Assembly: GCA_031002005.1 (NCBI GenBank)
Contig: JARYHS010009186.1
Span: 256,275,199-256,339,198, forward strand
DNA: 64,000 bases
Direction: 5' to 3'
From: Vandiemenella viatica
Taxonomy: Eukaryota > Arthropoda > Insecta > Orthoptera > Morabidae
Shown here: one piece after another, positions 40,401-52,880 of the stretch
How the letters are laid out: each line of letters opens with the position of its first letter
Numbering within the stretch: position 1 is the stretch's first letter
Notes under the pieces: generated by a model
What the model was told of the DNA's origin: nothing
Database searches by the model: none
What the model saw: only the letters and a program-made list of their open reading frames with translations
Made by a program: the position numbers and the translations under genes

Positions 40401-42838
40401 CAGTATTTGTTCAATGACGGTTACTTCGTCTCCAAAACTAGTATATCTATGTAAATAAACTCACCTAGTCGAGGCGCCGACAGAAAGATTCTTGTATAGC
40501 TCTGAGGAACAAATATATATGAGTGCATAAACATAATATTGTGTTGCTGTAAGGCAAATAATAGTAATAATAAATAATAATAATAATAATAAAATTAGTT
40601 AAAATAAAAAAGAAACCCAGCATGCGTGCTATACAACAGTAAAAGGTATCGATCACTTCCTCTCCAACACAGAACTTGCGTCATAACTATCGCACGTAGG
40701 ACTGAACTATAGCCTATAAACTTATTAACCAGTGAGAACATTCGTTGAAATTGCCGAAACGAAGGCAATCTTCTATTATTGAATAACTTATTAACAACCA
40801 GCTGCAGCCCGCAACTTGGATTACGTCAACTGTTAATGTACGGGCGTCTCTATTAAACTGCTTACGTCACAGGTAACACATCAACAGGGAGAAAAAAAAA
40901 AGACTGCAACTTAGTTCTCAGAATAACAGGATGTCGCCAAAACGCTGAAAGCAGAATAAACATTTCGAATGCGAGAAATAACTTGAATTTAAATGGGTAC
41001 TATTTGTATTTTAATCTTAATTTCTGAGTTATTCAAAATCAAATTAAAATAAAATATAACTTCTTCTACTCCTGGTATCATGGGCAGTTAATTGTTTGAA
41101 ATCCATAAAAATTCTACCTGTAGATTTTTCCATTAATCGCGTTGAACGAAAGATGAATACTAATTTCTTAGCACTTTTGTCTTTATTTCTCAGCGTTAAG
41201 GCGTCACATAACCTAATATACCACGGGGACTATCCGCTGAACATTATTCGGAACCCCACGAGGGTGTGAATCCCGTTCATTCAAGCAGACATAAATTTTA
41301 AAAAACAGTTTATACCTTTTCTGTAGGTCATTAACAGTACCCTAACTTACTTTTTTTCAAAAATATTTGTTCTGATTACGATCTATTATATTTATATATG
41401 TAGGATATGGCACGTTTAGTGAAAATTGAGTCGAAAAGACAGTAAATGATATATTAGCAAAACATAAGTAAAATTACCTAACTGGGATGAAATAATTTGC
41501 AGAATTTTGGTAGAAGTCAATACTGAAACTATTAACATTGGTAGTCCTAAATATCGAATATGATTAAACAGGTACTTTAAACAGAAAAGGCTACTTTAAC
41601 ACTGACATTAGTTTAATAATAATTTATTATATTAAGAACCAATTATAGAAAATAGTCTACTACAACCATGAAATACTGAAAGGAATCAAAGAATGGCTAC
41701 GGAGTTTTAAATTGTTTGTGCAACCATTTACAAGTTTGTGTTATTTTAAACAGTTATTGAACTATTAAACGCCTATGTTTCTGAACTAGTTTTCTGGCTT
41801 TTAATAAAGTTGAAAGGAAAAGTATTAGGAAAGTAAGAACCTGGACATGTGCCTTCTTCTGACGCGGTATGTATTTATATCGTAATAACAGAGCTGCACA
41901 CAGCTACAGATGTAAACATCGAGTATGAGCAAACAAATCATCTTGGAAGCGGTAGGAAAATTACAGAGCGCATCGGGGCTTGACACAAACTTCTACTTCA
42001 CCTCAAGGGAATGATTTCAACTCTGGTTGAATTCACTGAGCCGTCTGTTTTATGGTAGAGTCATCTACTTCTAAATCAACAGCCACATCAATAGCTATTA
42101 TCTTTTGTCATCAATAAGCTCTACGCATGTTAAGCAAGCTTAGAGACAAATTTTGACTACCGTCACGCAAGTTTATTGTAACTAGATCGGTCTAGGAACG
42201 CATTCATCAGAATTACATTCCAGTTACAATAGGAAAAGAAAAAAGATTTTGGGGTCGTTGATGTTGACAGAAAGAGATCTGCGTGACAACTCTTCCCTGT
42301 GAAACCAAAAACTTCCATTGTATGCCAAATAAATAAGCTCTCACACTATAATAGCAAGGAGTTATTTGGTCTTTCAGAGAATCTTACAAATAATTTTTTG
42401 TAGAACCCGAAACCGAAATTTGTTTTTAAGTAACTTTGTACTCTACATTACAGGTAAACGAACAACAAAACAGACTTAAAGTTTTCACCAGATTTCATTA
42501 AAACAGAGAGATGAGTTTAGTGTACGAATGTTGGCATTATACACGACAGCTTTTTGTTAGAATCAACAGAAAGACGATAATTTTGTCTTAAACTAATTAT
42601 ATGAATGTTTGTGAATATTGTAACACCAAGAAGGAGACAGGTGATTGCAATAAAATTTATCACATACTTTAAGTTCATGACAGTACACAAATAATTAGAA
42701 CTTCGGATATCTTTTTATTGAAAAGGAAATAGAGATGTACTGACTTTTGTATATAGGTTGGAAAGTGGAGTGTTACCAAGACTCTAGACTAGAACAAAAG
42801 AATAATGATGTACATAATTATAAAACAAGGCAGGCAAA
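40401..42838. other. no gene; one diverged repeat
   Basis: About 2.4 kb of AT-rich sequence. An AAT-type microsatellite lies at about 40557-40591. Bases 40797-40905 (CAGCTGCAGCCCGCAACTT...AACTGTTAATG) match 16675-16775. Nothing else is recognised. Confidence 0.5.
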
Positions 42839-43010
42839 TCATTTCCAATGAGTTACCAAGAGAAATGATGAATAATTTACCGAAAACTTTGAAAGAATTT
42901 AAAGATAAAATTTGTAGAGGGCAAATGTAGGTGGGTGCAGGATAGGGGGAAGATGGGTGTGTAGGGAAATTGCCACCGGTGCTCCATTGCAATTAAATTA
43001 AATTAAACAA
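42839..43010 (+). repeat. LINE-B 3' end
   Basis: ATGAGTTACCAAGAGAAATG, GAAAGAATTTAAAGATAAAA, GGGGAAGATGGGTGTGTAGG and the AATTAAATTAAA tail identify the last 170 bp of LINE-B. It corresponds to the protein end LPREMMNNLP...KEFKDKICRGQM. Confidence 0.85.
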
Positions 43011-43019
43011 TAGAAGTAA

Positions 43020-43200
43020 TAAAGCACAAAAAACAGTATTGCACAAAGGTTTAACAATGTGTAAGAAATTACCTGAAGAAATAAAAAGGATCAGAACTGT
43101 TGCAAGTTTCAGAGAAAAGATGGGTAAATGGCTAGAGGAGAGAGAATGTAACATTTTCTTGATGAAGATTCAATAAAATGAATAGCTTGTTTTTTCCTCT
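43020..43200 (+). pseudogene. LINE protein C-terminal scrap
   Basis: The frame reads KLPEEIKRIRTVASFREKMG and KWLEERECNIFLMKIQ before a stop. The pattern NxLPxEIKxIxxxxxFxxxLKxWL is the usual C-terminus of CR1/jockey-like LINE proteins. It differs from LINE-B and LINE-D, so it is a separate family. Confidence 0.5.
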
Positions 43201-43729
43201 TTTGTGATGTATGAATTGTAAAATTACAGAACTGTGCATGCACTTTGACCGTGATAATTCAGTACGGTGTGCTACAATCAGAGCCTGTGGCATTAATCAA
43301 AGATCCAAAACAGCGAACATGTAGGCAAGAGAAGCAATGGTACCCGTCGTTCTTCGTAGAAGAAGTTTACATTTCACATGTGGCCGGGCATTGTACTTCT
43401 GAAACATGGCATGTGGAGCTGCCTGTGAAAGGGGCAGTACCTCGGAATCTAAAACCTCCCTGAAATAGAGGTTGCTGTTCGGATTGCCCTCAGCAAGTAG
43501 GAGGTGAAATCGAATGTTATAGCCAATGGCGCCCAAACCATTACACTTGGCGTTTGCCAGCTATGTCACTCAACAATGCAGTTCGCTACGGTAGCATGTA
43601 TAACATGTACGCGACCATCACCGTAAGACAACTTGATGCTAGATTCATCCGAAAACACTACGCTTTCCAGTATTAAAGCGCGCCAGTAGCAACATTCCCG
43701 TGCTAATTGCAATCTGAGGCGTTCGTTGT

Positions 43730-44264
43730 CGCCTGTTCGAATCCCCGTCCGGGCATCCAGATTTGGGTTTTCCATGGTTTCCCAAATCACTCCAGGCAAA
43801 TGCCATGGCCGAATTCCTTGCCCCCATCCTTTCCCGTCTCTAAAGACCTTGCTGTTTGAGACGTTAGGGAGCATCCATAAATTACGTGAGGTCAAATGGG
43901 GGAGGGGGGGGGTCCGGCGAAATCTCACCAAATCTCACCCCGGGGGGGGAGGGGGGGGGTCCACGGAAATCTCACGTGAGATTTTGAATTTTTTTTTTTC
44001 ACATAGTAGAGCTAAACAAAAAAAGGTCTACAATTGCGCGAAAAGCGATTTTAGGGAGGAATTTCGTCGAAAAAACTGATTTTGAAGGGTAAGACCTAAA
44101 CCAAAAATGGGGGGGTTCTCACGGACCAGATCTCACCAGAGGGGGGGGGAGGGGGTCCGGCCATATCTCACGAAATCTCACCAGAGGGGAAGGGGGGGTT
44201 CCGGAAATCCGGAAAAACACCTCACGTAATTTATGGATGCCCCCTTAAGCAGTTAAAAAAAAAA
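43730..44264 (+). repeat. S1 SINE inside the transposase, itself split by a MITE
   Basis: A 12-bp direct repeat, GGCGTTCGTTGT, at 43718-43729 and 44265-44276 flanks it. The S1 body runs 43730-43866, is interrupted by the TTA-MITE, and resumes at 44248 with AGCAGTTAAAAAAAA. Its 5' head is truncated to the B-box half. Confidence 0.88.
43867..44244. mobile_element. TTA-MITE, 378 bp, nested in S1
   Basis: The ends are GGGAGCATCCATAAATTACG and the complement of GGGGGCATCCATAAATTACG. TTA lies on both sides (43864-43866 and 44245-44247) and is single in other S1 copies. It is packed with G runs and repeats of GTGAGATTT/AAATCTCAC, and resembles the outer copy at 5091-5723 more than the 11692 type. 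Confidence 0.88.
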
Positions 44265-44691
44265 GGCGTTCGTTGTTTCTGGTCAACGGGAGGCGATGCA
44301 ATGGAATGCGTGCCCCCTCAGCAGGTGGTGTCGAAACATGAAGATATGTCCACACCCGTTGCAGTGCTTGAACGTCGAACCAACACTGTGGACGAAGTTG
44401 TTCTATCGGTTACGGCCATGCGGACTAGATGGCGGTCATCCCGCGCTATGGTCACATTGTATGTTCCAGTACCCGCTCGTCGCTGGGTGCGACCCTTTTC
44501 TATCCACTGGTTCCACGCACGCATCACTTTCGTAGGGCTCCCTATATGGTATGATCCGCCAGGTTACGGTACGAGGAACCCGTTTCCCGGGACCAATAAT
44601 TCTTCTACGTTTGAATTCACTCACATGCTGGTATTGCTCTCTTTGACATCGAGACACGCTGGAACCTCCTTGCACGTTTCCACTTCGTGGG

Positions 44692-45266
44692 ATTCTACGA
44701 TAACCGTGACGCCGCAATTTGATGATGGATTCTTATCCAACTCGACAAGACAAATTGAAAGTAAAGAATAATTTTTTTTGATATCTCGCTTAGTTCTCGA
44801 GATATCATATCTCTGACGTAGTTAGGTTGAAATACTGCCTGGACCAGAATTTTTTTTTGCTATAGCCAAATTTGATAATGAATTCGTATGTAACTCTACG
44901 AGACAAATCGAAAATAAAGAACACATTTATTTATTTGATATTTTGTTTAGTTCTAATATCTCAAAAGTGAGTAGGTTGGGGTGAGATCTGGCCTAGACCA
45001 GAAAAAAATCACCAAAACTACTATATCTACGCGATCGAAATTCACTATAGGCGTTTTGTTTTCTTCCTAGTGATTGTTGTTAGGTTGAAATACGACCTGG
45101 ACCAGAATAAACGTCACCAAAAAGGACAAGCGACTATACCTTTACCGGTAACTGATTTTTGGCATACTATACCTCGAAAATTAAGGGAGATATCAAAAAA
45201 ATTATCTTTATATTCGATTTGCTCATCATCAGATTGTGGCACCACGGTAATGATAGAACTGCCCCC
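44692..45266. mobile_element. short relative of the 3.9-kb inverted-arm element
   Basis: The left end (GATTCTACGATAACCGTGAC, then CGCAATTTGATGATGG) and the right end (complement of AGTTCTATCATTACCGTGG) are inverted. Its left half matches the outer right arm of 17723-21617 and its right half matches the outer left arm, including GTTGAAATACGACCTGGACC and the TTCCTAGTGATTGTTG phrase. TTCG occurs on both sides as a possible 4-bp target duplication. It lacks coding sequence. It lies against the start of the Tc1 transposase. Confidence 0.75.
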
Positions 45267-45904
45267 CTTCGTTTGACTGTGTGACGTAATATTGACCTGT
45301 CAGGTCAGAGGACGCTGCTAGGACTAGGGGCACGCCATCAATCTACAATGTTAATCACTTATTATGGTTCCAACATTCTACACATCCTCCGATTTTGGAG
45401 TGATTCGGAACATTGCTTTTGGGTGTTGCAATTATCACAAACAGCAGCATGCATTTAATTAACTAATTTATTTGGTTTACAATATTCCTGTCAACATGAG
45501 ATAATTGCACGTGACATTTGGTAGTCACGTTTTTATGGTAGATGCAAATAATTCTAAGCAAACGCTCAGGCTAGTGAAGAGTTGAAAATAGCGATCCATA
45601 AGCAACAAGAAGATGAAGATGATTGCTAGTAATCAGAAAGTCTGAAAAATGTTGATTAGTGATAATTTATTACATTCTTTCTTAATTTAATTTGTATGGA
45701 ACATATACGCCGGTGACAATTTTTCTATTCACCTACTTTCGCATTTCACGAATATTTATTTTTAATTTTCCCAGTGCAGATTCCATTCTTTCCTACTGAT
45801 CTATAGTTTCCTGTCAACACGTGTAGATTTTGAAACCGTATGATGCACAATTTTATCCCTAAATTTGTTTCCGTATCTACGATATGATTTCGTATACTGA
45901 TTGC
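45267..45904. other. no gene recognised
   Basis: Unique-looking sequence, AT-rich towards the right. Confidence 0.5.
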
Positions 45905-46000
45905 GGAGATAGGGGGAAGATGGGTGTGTAGGGAAATTGCCACCGGAGCCTGTGCTCCATTGCAATTAAATTAAATTAAATTAAATTAAATTAATTAAAT
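45905..46000 (+). repeat. LINE-B 3' end, very short copy
   Basis: Only the last ~95 bp are present: GGGGGAAGATGGGTGTGTAG, CACCGGAGCCTGTGCTCC and a long AATTAAATTAAAT tail. Confidence 0.85.
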
Positions 46001-47283
46001 AAAACCTTTCTGAAATGTACCTAAACTCTGTCGTTAGTTAACTTTGGTACGGTACATGTATTAGTCGATTTTGGGGTAAGATTCAGAAGCAGCTTGTGGA
46101 AATGGAGAGACGACCATGAATATCAAGCAACATTCTGTTACAGACTTAGAAGAGTTGGAAAGTTTTAATCTTTGGCTAAAGAAGGTGTCAAACAGTGAAA
46201 TTTCGCTTGCTGCAAGTGTAAGAGTTTATGGTAATTGCTCCCTGGGCTTAAGATCTATCGAAATGAATAATAATAATATACGTGGATAAAATGGCAGAAA
46301 AATTGTGAAAGTGTTGCTCTGGGTATCTCGCAAAAGTCGAAAAATGCTAGGTTCGAATCCCAGATGTTACCGGCTTTTAAGCAGCTTAGCTTTGTTTACA
46401 GAAGTAATCTAAGAAGCTATATGCTTCGCACTCAGCAGAAATGCAGTTCCTCTTTACCCGTGACGACGAGGCGAGGGGCCCAAGGTCATTTTCAGAATGG
46501 AGCGAGATTGTAAATTGGCGTCTTTTAGTTAAAAATTAAGCACTTTAGTTAAATGTTTTTATTTATTAAACATCGTCTAATTAAACTTGCAATCTTTATT
46601 AAAAGAGATCAATTGATCACAGATAAACTTTTTTAGACTTATTATTATTCTAATTAATACCCCAACAGAAAAATAAACGAAACAATACAACAACGTTTTT
46701 CCCATTAAAACAGCGAGTTAATATTTTCGACGGGAGATAAGCAAAATTAAGGGACATTGTTTTAACAATTTTTATGCGCCATATTTATCGCTCTCCGGAT
46801 TAATTTTACGACTGACTTTTAATCACCACTAAAATTATGTGATACTAATTCTTAAATCGAATCATTTATGTGTATGTAGCGGCTATCAATAGAATGAATG
46901 ATAATTTAACATTTGTTTTACGCAAAGGACTGATTGGGCAATTTCCACTTATGGTCTTTTGAGTTAATTAATAGAAATAAACAGCGAACAAAAAGCTTTA
47001 ATTGTAGTAACATTTTTAAAACTAATCGATGATATTCTTATGAACGGACTAATATAATATACAATTTTTCAAAATTTGGGTCCCCAGATTTGCATTTTTA
47101 GCTGCGAGTCAAAAGGTAATTTACTATCTTAGCATTTTCACTACAATTTCTAAATAAATTAAAACTTTCTAGCTTTTCAACTTTCAGTTTATGTTATACA
47201 ATATGCTCGTACGACTACTTAACGTTAGCTGATAGTCGGTATTGAAAAACTAAAATGTAACCAACGTGCTACTAGTGAGCAAC
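46001..47283. other. no gene; possible old tRNA-like fragment
   Basis: A B-box-like GCTAGGTTCGAATCCCAG at 46350-46367 hints at a decayed SINE head. The rest is AT-rich without recognised features. Confidence 0.4.
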
Positions 47284-47498
47284 CAATGCCGTATTAGGGT
47301 AAGGGGGGGGGGGAGACAGTCATCCGAGGCGCTTGCCTCGGGCGGCATTTTCAGGGGGACGGCAAAATGATGTTTGAATGGGGCGGTAAATGGTAAATTG
47401 GTGTGGCGGCGACCTTTTTGCCCCGGCAGATTCATGTTTGCAGGGACGACAATCTTAAGTGTTTGCTCCTGCTCCCAAAATTCGTAGATCCACCACTG
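47284..47498. mobile_element. hAT-type MITE, diverged
   Basis: The left end CAATGCCGTATTAG and the reversed right end CAGTGGTGGATCTACG are alike, with flanking 8-mers TGAGCAAC (47276-47283) and TGACCAAT (47499-47506) that share six of eight bases. The inside has a G run and a GGGCGGCATTTTCAGGGGG block. Plausible but aged. Confidence 0.5.
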
Positions 47499-47506
47499 TG
47501 ACCAAT

Positions 47507-49499
47507 TACTTCTTTCAGAAAATAAAGAAAAGCGAACTTTATATATCAGCAGTGGGGAATATACACTATCTCTTGACAAAAGAATACAATTAATCTAAGA
47601 TATTACCCTCCCCATTGTGTTAACAATTTCGATTCGTATGGCCGGAAATATTTGAGTATCAAAGAACTTATGTTCCCGCAACTTATACCACTGCTCACGT
47701 TCCTGGATAATGTTAACGTAGATTGTCTGAATATTTCTAAAATATATATCGTATCGTCATTTTCAAAATACGTCTCAAATCATGATCTATCTTGTTGGTT
47801 TCAATATTATCTTAATAACGTGCATAGGTAAAATGTCGTTTTACTGCATTTGACTTCGTTGTTTTCATTATGGTCCTTGTTCAGGATTTAACATTTAATT
47901 CCATTGCTATGGAGCATGGCCCCCTTGATAATTTCCTTACTCACCTACTATAACACACCGTCCCCTCTATATCGATTCCACTTTCAAGCTGTCATTTCCG
48001 ATACACACTTGGTAAAAAAAGAAATGAATGTTTCTATCTGCATCGCCACGGTGAAAAGAGGAAATAGAAATAAAAAGAATAATGCGCCAATAAAGACGTG
48101 ATAAAAAAATACTGTACCAGCCCTGAAGAAATAAGCTCTGCTGCTATTCTATCCATGATTTCCAAAAACCTTAATACTTCGGTTATATGTCTGACACGAA
48201 ATAATTTTTAACTCTGTTAAAAAACAAAAACAAATAAAAAAAGACATCCATTCCATTGCTTGGTGGTTTCGATACGAAACTACGTAATTTAGTGCCGGTA
48301 ATAGTAATCGTAGTTTCGTCCTGGTTTAGTTGCATTTGACATAAATTAATTACGTAGAAAATATTATATTTCAAGTACTTTTTAACGCATTAGTTTCAAA
48401 CAATCTTAACTATAGACAGGCGGTCATTTTCAAACGTCGCCAGTATGTAGACAATTATTTTCCTTTTGAATCTCGTCTCGAATTGTTCGTTTAATTTTTA
48501 GTACAGGTGCCATTATAGATCATTGTGAATCATTCTTGTCCCGTTACTTGCTATCAAATAGTTTAGCGACAAAATGTTGTCAAATCATTCGTGGAATAAA
48601 AATTTTGATCTCGAGGTTTCACTGTGGATACTTTACATCAAAAGCAAATGAATGAGTCAGGCTTTGCGCAACCTTCTCTTATCGTCTGTCCCTTCGTTCT
48701 TTCTTATTTCGGTCTCAAATGATTCTTCAACAAGCTACAAGTAGCTTAAAATGAAAACATCTCAAACATGATTAAAAAAACTAAACATAAACATCATGTC
48801 GCTAAAACACGAATACTATCAAGTTAATGAAGTATGGATATTTGACATCAAGGTGTGAAATGAACCCTTGCTTTTCTGTATGAATCTGATCTTAAAATCA
48901 TGAAAATTACGAAAGTTTTCTTTAAAAAAATTACGATAAATTTACTGTGATGTATTCGCTTCCGCGTGTGAGCACTAGACAAATGAATTTTTTTAAATTT
49001 TTTTTTACGAATAACTTTCAAGATCTGGACGCGCTGCTATTGTTATACCACAACTCGCAAATAATATAAATCCTGCCGTTAGCTGTTAAAAATAAGTCTA
49101 GTGATGATCAGAAAGTGACATTTTAGCAGGCCAGTGCCGAAACTTCCATCACGCTATTCAGTGCTGTCTCTACGTATATGTGGATATCTCTAGCCTTTCT
49201 GTTAATAGACTAAAGGTGGCAAAATACAGTTCAAAATCCGATTCTGCGATTAAGAGCTTACAGTTCAATAAATTATATCACTAATGAACAATAAGTTCCT
49301 TCCGGTTGTCCTTTCGCATCATAACACTGTGGTCTTTGTCCGGCTCGGCAGAATTCGTGGGTTGGGTCGGCTATTTAATTCTCTTTGGTCCGGCAGGCGA
49401 CTGACATACCTCCCAGCGGTCATTCTGCCGTGACAAGTAACTGTACACGGGATACGTGTTTGTAGCTCGTCAAAATCAATGTTCGTGGGTGTTACTGAG
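47507..49499. other. no gene recognised
   Basis: About 2 kb of AT-rich sequence with no repeat or coding motif that I can name. Confidence 0.45.
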
Positions 49500-49899
49500 C
49501 GTATTAGTCATTATTAGTGGATAAATATCTTGAGTACATTGTCATAAAGTGATAATTACGAATTACTCCACGTGCATTTGTTTATGTCAACTTGTTTACG
49601 GAATCCTTGTGGTACACAAGGAAGCCCCGTAGCACGCAAGTAGAGACAACGCCATATTGGATCAGTGGTTAATTTTTGCGTGGATGAGTTAATTTTTTCG
49701 TAGTATTTAAAAGTTTTTCAGAATGTGAAGTAATCGCAGTTTGAAGTGTGTTGTTATATACAGCGATTGTGTTAGTGATGTGCGTTTTTAAAACTGCGAA
49801 CATCGTGCTGTGTTCGGAATAATTAACACCTTGTCGGTACTTTTGAAATCGATTTGTCAGGCAGTTAACAAATTTGGAACGTCCTTGATTGACCGCCAG
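49500..49899 (+). other. candidate non-coding first exon with splice donor
   Basis: The segment is less AT-rich than its surroundings and free of recognised repeats. It ends in GACCGCCAG|GTATGTGT, a very good match to the eukaryotic 5' splice site (donor GT at 49900-49901). To the right the plus strand becomes T-rich for kilobases by eye, as is usual for insect introns. No long plus-strand frame is present, so it would be a 5' untranslated exon. This is weak evidence only. Confidence 0.25.
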
Positions 49900-51639
49900 G
49901 TATGTGTAACATTTCATAGAATTATAAAGTGTAGGGTGTCTAAGAAAACGTCTGAATGAGTCTGAATCGGATAAAGTGTTATTGAAATGGTACGGCGTGA
50001 TGTGAAAATAAATTAATTAGTGGCAAGCGTACGTTGCCTCCGCCGGAGATAGCTCGCTATCTCTTGCAAGTGTACAATGGAGTCCTATAGCTTTTAGTGT
50101 GACAGTTCAACCGAATGTTAGAGTAATCATAGAAAACATTCTAGTGGGAATAGCGGAGAGCAGGTGTTGTTTATACGCTACCGTGTGCTGGTGCAGCTGA
50201 ATCTCGAGTATCAGCCCGTTTTAATTGAACAATGTGAGGCAATTTTACGCTACAATTTAGGAATTTGATGTTTTTGAAGAGTTAATTCTCTGTTTTAGGC
50301 ATCCTATTAGTCTGTTTACATTCCGTCATACTGGGTTCAACTGTTATTTTTTATTGTAATATGTACATTTTTGTTTATATGTTTTATAATATGATCAACA
50401 CTGACAAAATTAATCCTAATATATGTTACAGATTTATTATGCAACTTGTAATAGCTCTTTGAAGGCGCGTAAATACTTTTTGGAGGTTATGTCACTTAAT
50501 CAGGTTAAGATATTCTTTTTTAACGAAGAGTACCTCCATTAGAATTTCAATAAGCGTGGGCAAAAAACGTACATTTCGGTGAAGATTATTCATTTATTAA
50601 ATTTGTTATGTATTTGTAACAGTAGCCTGAAGATTACCACTACTGTTAAATTTGACTGTTCTTGTTTCTGAAGTTAACACTATTTGTTATTATTCTTTAT
50701 TTTCGTAGTTGAAACTGCTTTTGGTTAAAGCTGTGTGTATATATATATAAATATATATTTCTTTAATATGGTTTCAGAAGATGTTTCTCTCCCAATTCCT
50801 CAAATGTAGTACTAGTGATTCTATGTTTTGCTTCTATTGACCCTGTATTTACAATAAAGAAAAACTGTATCCTACAATAGAAGATAATTAAATGCTAGTT
50901 AAAGAAAATTCCGCAGAAATTAAAGCAGCACTCTAGTTTTTTAGTATTGCAACTGTTTTCGCCCTTTAGCAGTTTGTAGTTGAATGAGTGATATATGCCC
51001 AAACTTTAGGCCTGTTAATTTATAAGAAGGGAAACTGTTAAGTTTAGCTTAAGAAAAATTTGCAATAATAGGCCTACATTGAATAATTTGTTGATTTTGT
51101 ATTTGGCCTTCACTGGCTATTTTGTAGCATCTCATCCATTACACATTGTGCTACTGACTAAACCAGTAGTTGTTGATTCCATTACTTTTGATTTGCTTAA
51201 ACTTGCCTGTTGTTGTAATGCTGTTTGTTTGTTGTGGGGTCAGAGGGTTAGGTACAGTGAAAGTATTACAATATAAAGTAAATTAAGGCAGTAGTAACCA
51301 AAGATTGAGAAATGCATAATAAATTTTGAAACCTTGAAAGAATTTTGTTTATTCAGCTTGCAAGGATCATATCAGTTCCAAAAAAATTGCAGTTCAGTTG
51401 GGGTTTGCAACCTGACAGTTTTAGGTTGCGGAATAGTCGTCATTCATCCACTTGAATTTTGTGTCTGTGGACGTTGGAAAAATTTTATACAGTTAACATA
51501 ATATAATTATTTATGTAGGTAGTCCAAAATTGCACTGAAGTGTATTTGAATCTTATAAAATTTTCTCCTTTGACATCTTTTTTGTCTCATCTATACAGAA
51601 TTTTTGTTTAATTCTAGACCATGATATTGCTACAACTTT
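49900..51639. other. T-rich, intron-like sequence
   Basis: No repeat or coding motif recognised. The plus strand shows an excess of T over A by eye. Confidence 0.35.
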
Positions 51640-52105
51640 TTGGTCCAGAGATAGTATTAACCTAAACAAATTTTATTTTTTTCTTTCTTCCTGGTGATTG
51701 TGGATAGGTTGAAATGCGGCCTAAACCAGAAGAAAAATTTTGTAAAAGCCATCTGATAATTCTTTGAAAGTTGCGTTATTTTTTGTGTGGTGGAAAATAG
51801 TTGGGAATTATTGGGGATCGCGATTCTGCTAGAAATTGGCAGTCCTCATACTGCATTAGTCAAATGCTAGACACCACTACAAATACTTTCCGAAATATAT
51901 TTAACTGTTCATGTTGGTCTAGACTGTTTTAGAATCTAATTTCTGCTTAAAAATAGTGGTCCAGGCTGTGTTACAACGGAATTTCTGCTTGAAAATAATA
52001 CGTCTTGTGTTTGACTACAGCATTATGACGTCATTAGTAATGTTGTAGTGGAATCGCAATCTCCAATAGACCCAATAGTTGTAGCAGTATTGCGATCTAG
52101 GATTA
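51640..52105. repeat. fragments of the GGTCCAGG element group
   Basis: TTTTGGTCCAGAGATAGTAT, CTTCCTGGTGATTGTGGATA and GGTTGAAATGCGGCCTAAAC repeat the order seen at 45060-45110 in the short inverted-arm element. A second phrase, GGTCCAGGCTGTGTTACAAC, is at 51960. ATCGCGATTCTGCTA (51816) and the complement of TAGCAGTATTGCGAT (52082) may be the ends of one small element. Confidence 0.45.
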
Positions 52106-52739
52106 AAGTAGAATGTCTTCATTTCGTTTCATGTTGAATGAAATAGAGGTTTTAAGATGTTGGGTAATTTTTATTTATGTTACAGATATTTCTTATTGGA
52201 AATGTGCTTAAAACATTTGTTGAAGCTATGATTATTTTTTAGTGGTTAGAAAGATATGCTCCATTCTTCCATAACCTAATTTCACTTAACATCCTGTGTT
52301 AAATTTGTAAAAAAACTCATTCACTTTACAAGCATGCTTAAGAATTTGAGTACATCGTTCAGTTTAATTTTTGATTGTGATACTGTTATGCCGTCAGCAT
52401 TATAAAATTAATACAGATCTCTTGAAATGTTTGTTAATTCATTTGTTGCATTGTATTCTTAACATTTCGGCTTCTCTCCATTGAAAAATGTCGCAAGAAA
52501 TTTATTACAGCAAAATATTTTTTACAGTTTAATGATAGATATGTCCTTCCGTGTAGAATCGAAAGAGGGAATAGGGTGCTTTCACTTTATCAAATACCAT
52601 ATTTCTGTGGCCTTAATAAAAATTTTCTCCTGGTACAGGCCACAGGCACATATCAACCAAACCATAACTGCTTTTAATCAAATTATTGCAGTTATATTAG
52701 GTCAGCTTTAGAGTGACAGTTAAGGCCTGGACCTGTCCA
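52106..52739. other. no gene; one GGTCCAGG-like phrase
   Basis: TCTCCTGGTACAGGCCACAG at 52626 echoes the same dispersed phrase. Nothing else is recognised. Confidence 0.4.
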
Positions 52740-52880
52740 GCCAACCAACGTTTGGTTTTACACGGTTTCCCAAATTTACACCGGGTGATTTCTGGGAAGG
52801 TTCCCTTCAAAAGGCCATTGGCCAAGTCTTTCCATTCCTTGTTTCCAATTCTCTACAACATCTAATGATGATAAGCTATA
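52740..52880 (+). repeat. S1 SINE body, diverged
   Basis: Blocks TTTGGTTTTACACGGTTTCC, TTCAAAAGGCCATTGGCCAA and TTCCATTCCTTGTTTCC in S1 order. The head is lost. Confidence 0.6.

Larger units (their letters stand above)
43290..44690 (-). pseudogene. Tc1-like transposase, split by SINE and MITE
   Basis: Minus-strand order: RRIIGPGKRV at the N-terminal helix-turn-helix, MRAWNQWIEKGRTQRRAGTG, DDRHLVRMAVTDRTTSS; then, across the SINE, LPLTRNNERLRLQLARE; then SVVFSDESSIKLSYGDGRVH, and finally EVLDSEVLPLSQAAPHAMFQ and KYNARPHV. These are the Tc1/mariner blocks, including FSDES with the second catalytic Asp. The third block, normally DNARPH, reads YNARPH, so that residue is not Asp. Frames change at least three times. 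Excising S1 (43730-44264) and one target copy rejoins the protein in frame. The transposase cut and pasted its own element at TA sites. It is inactive, and its inverted ends were not found. Confidence 0.8.
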
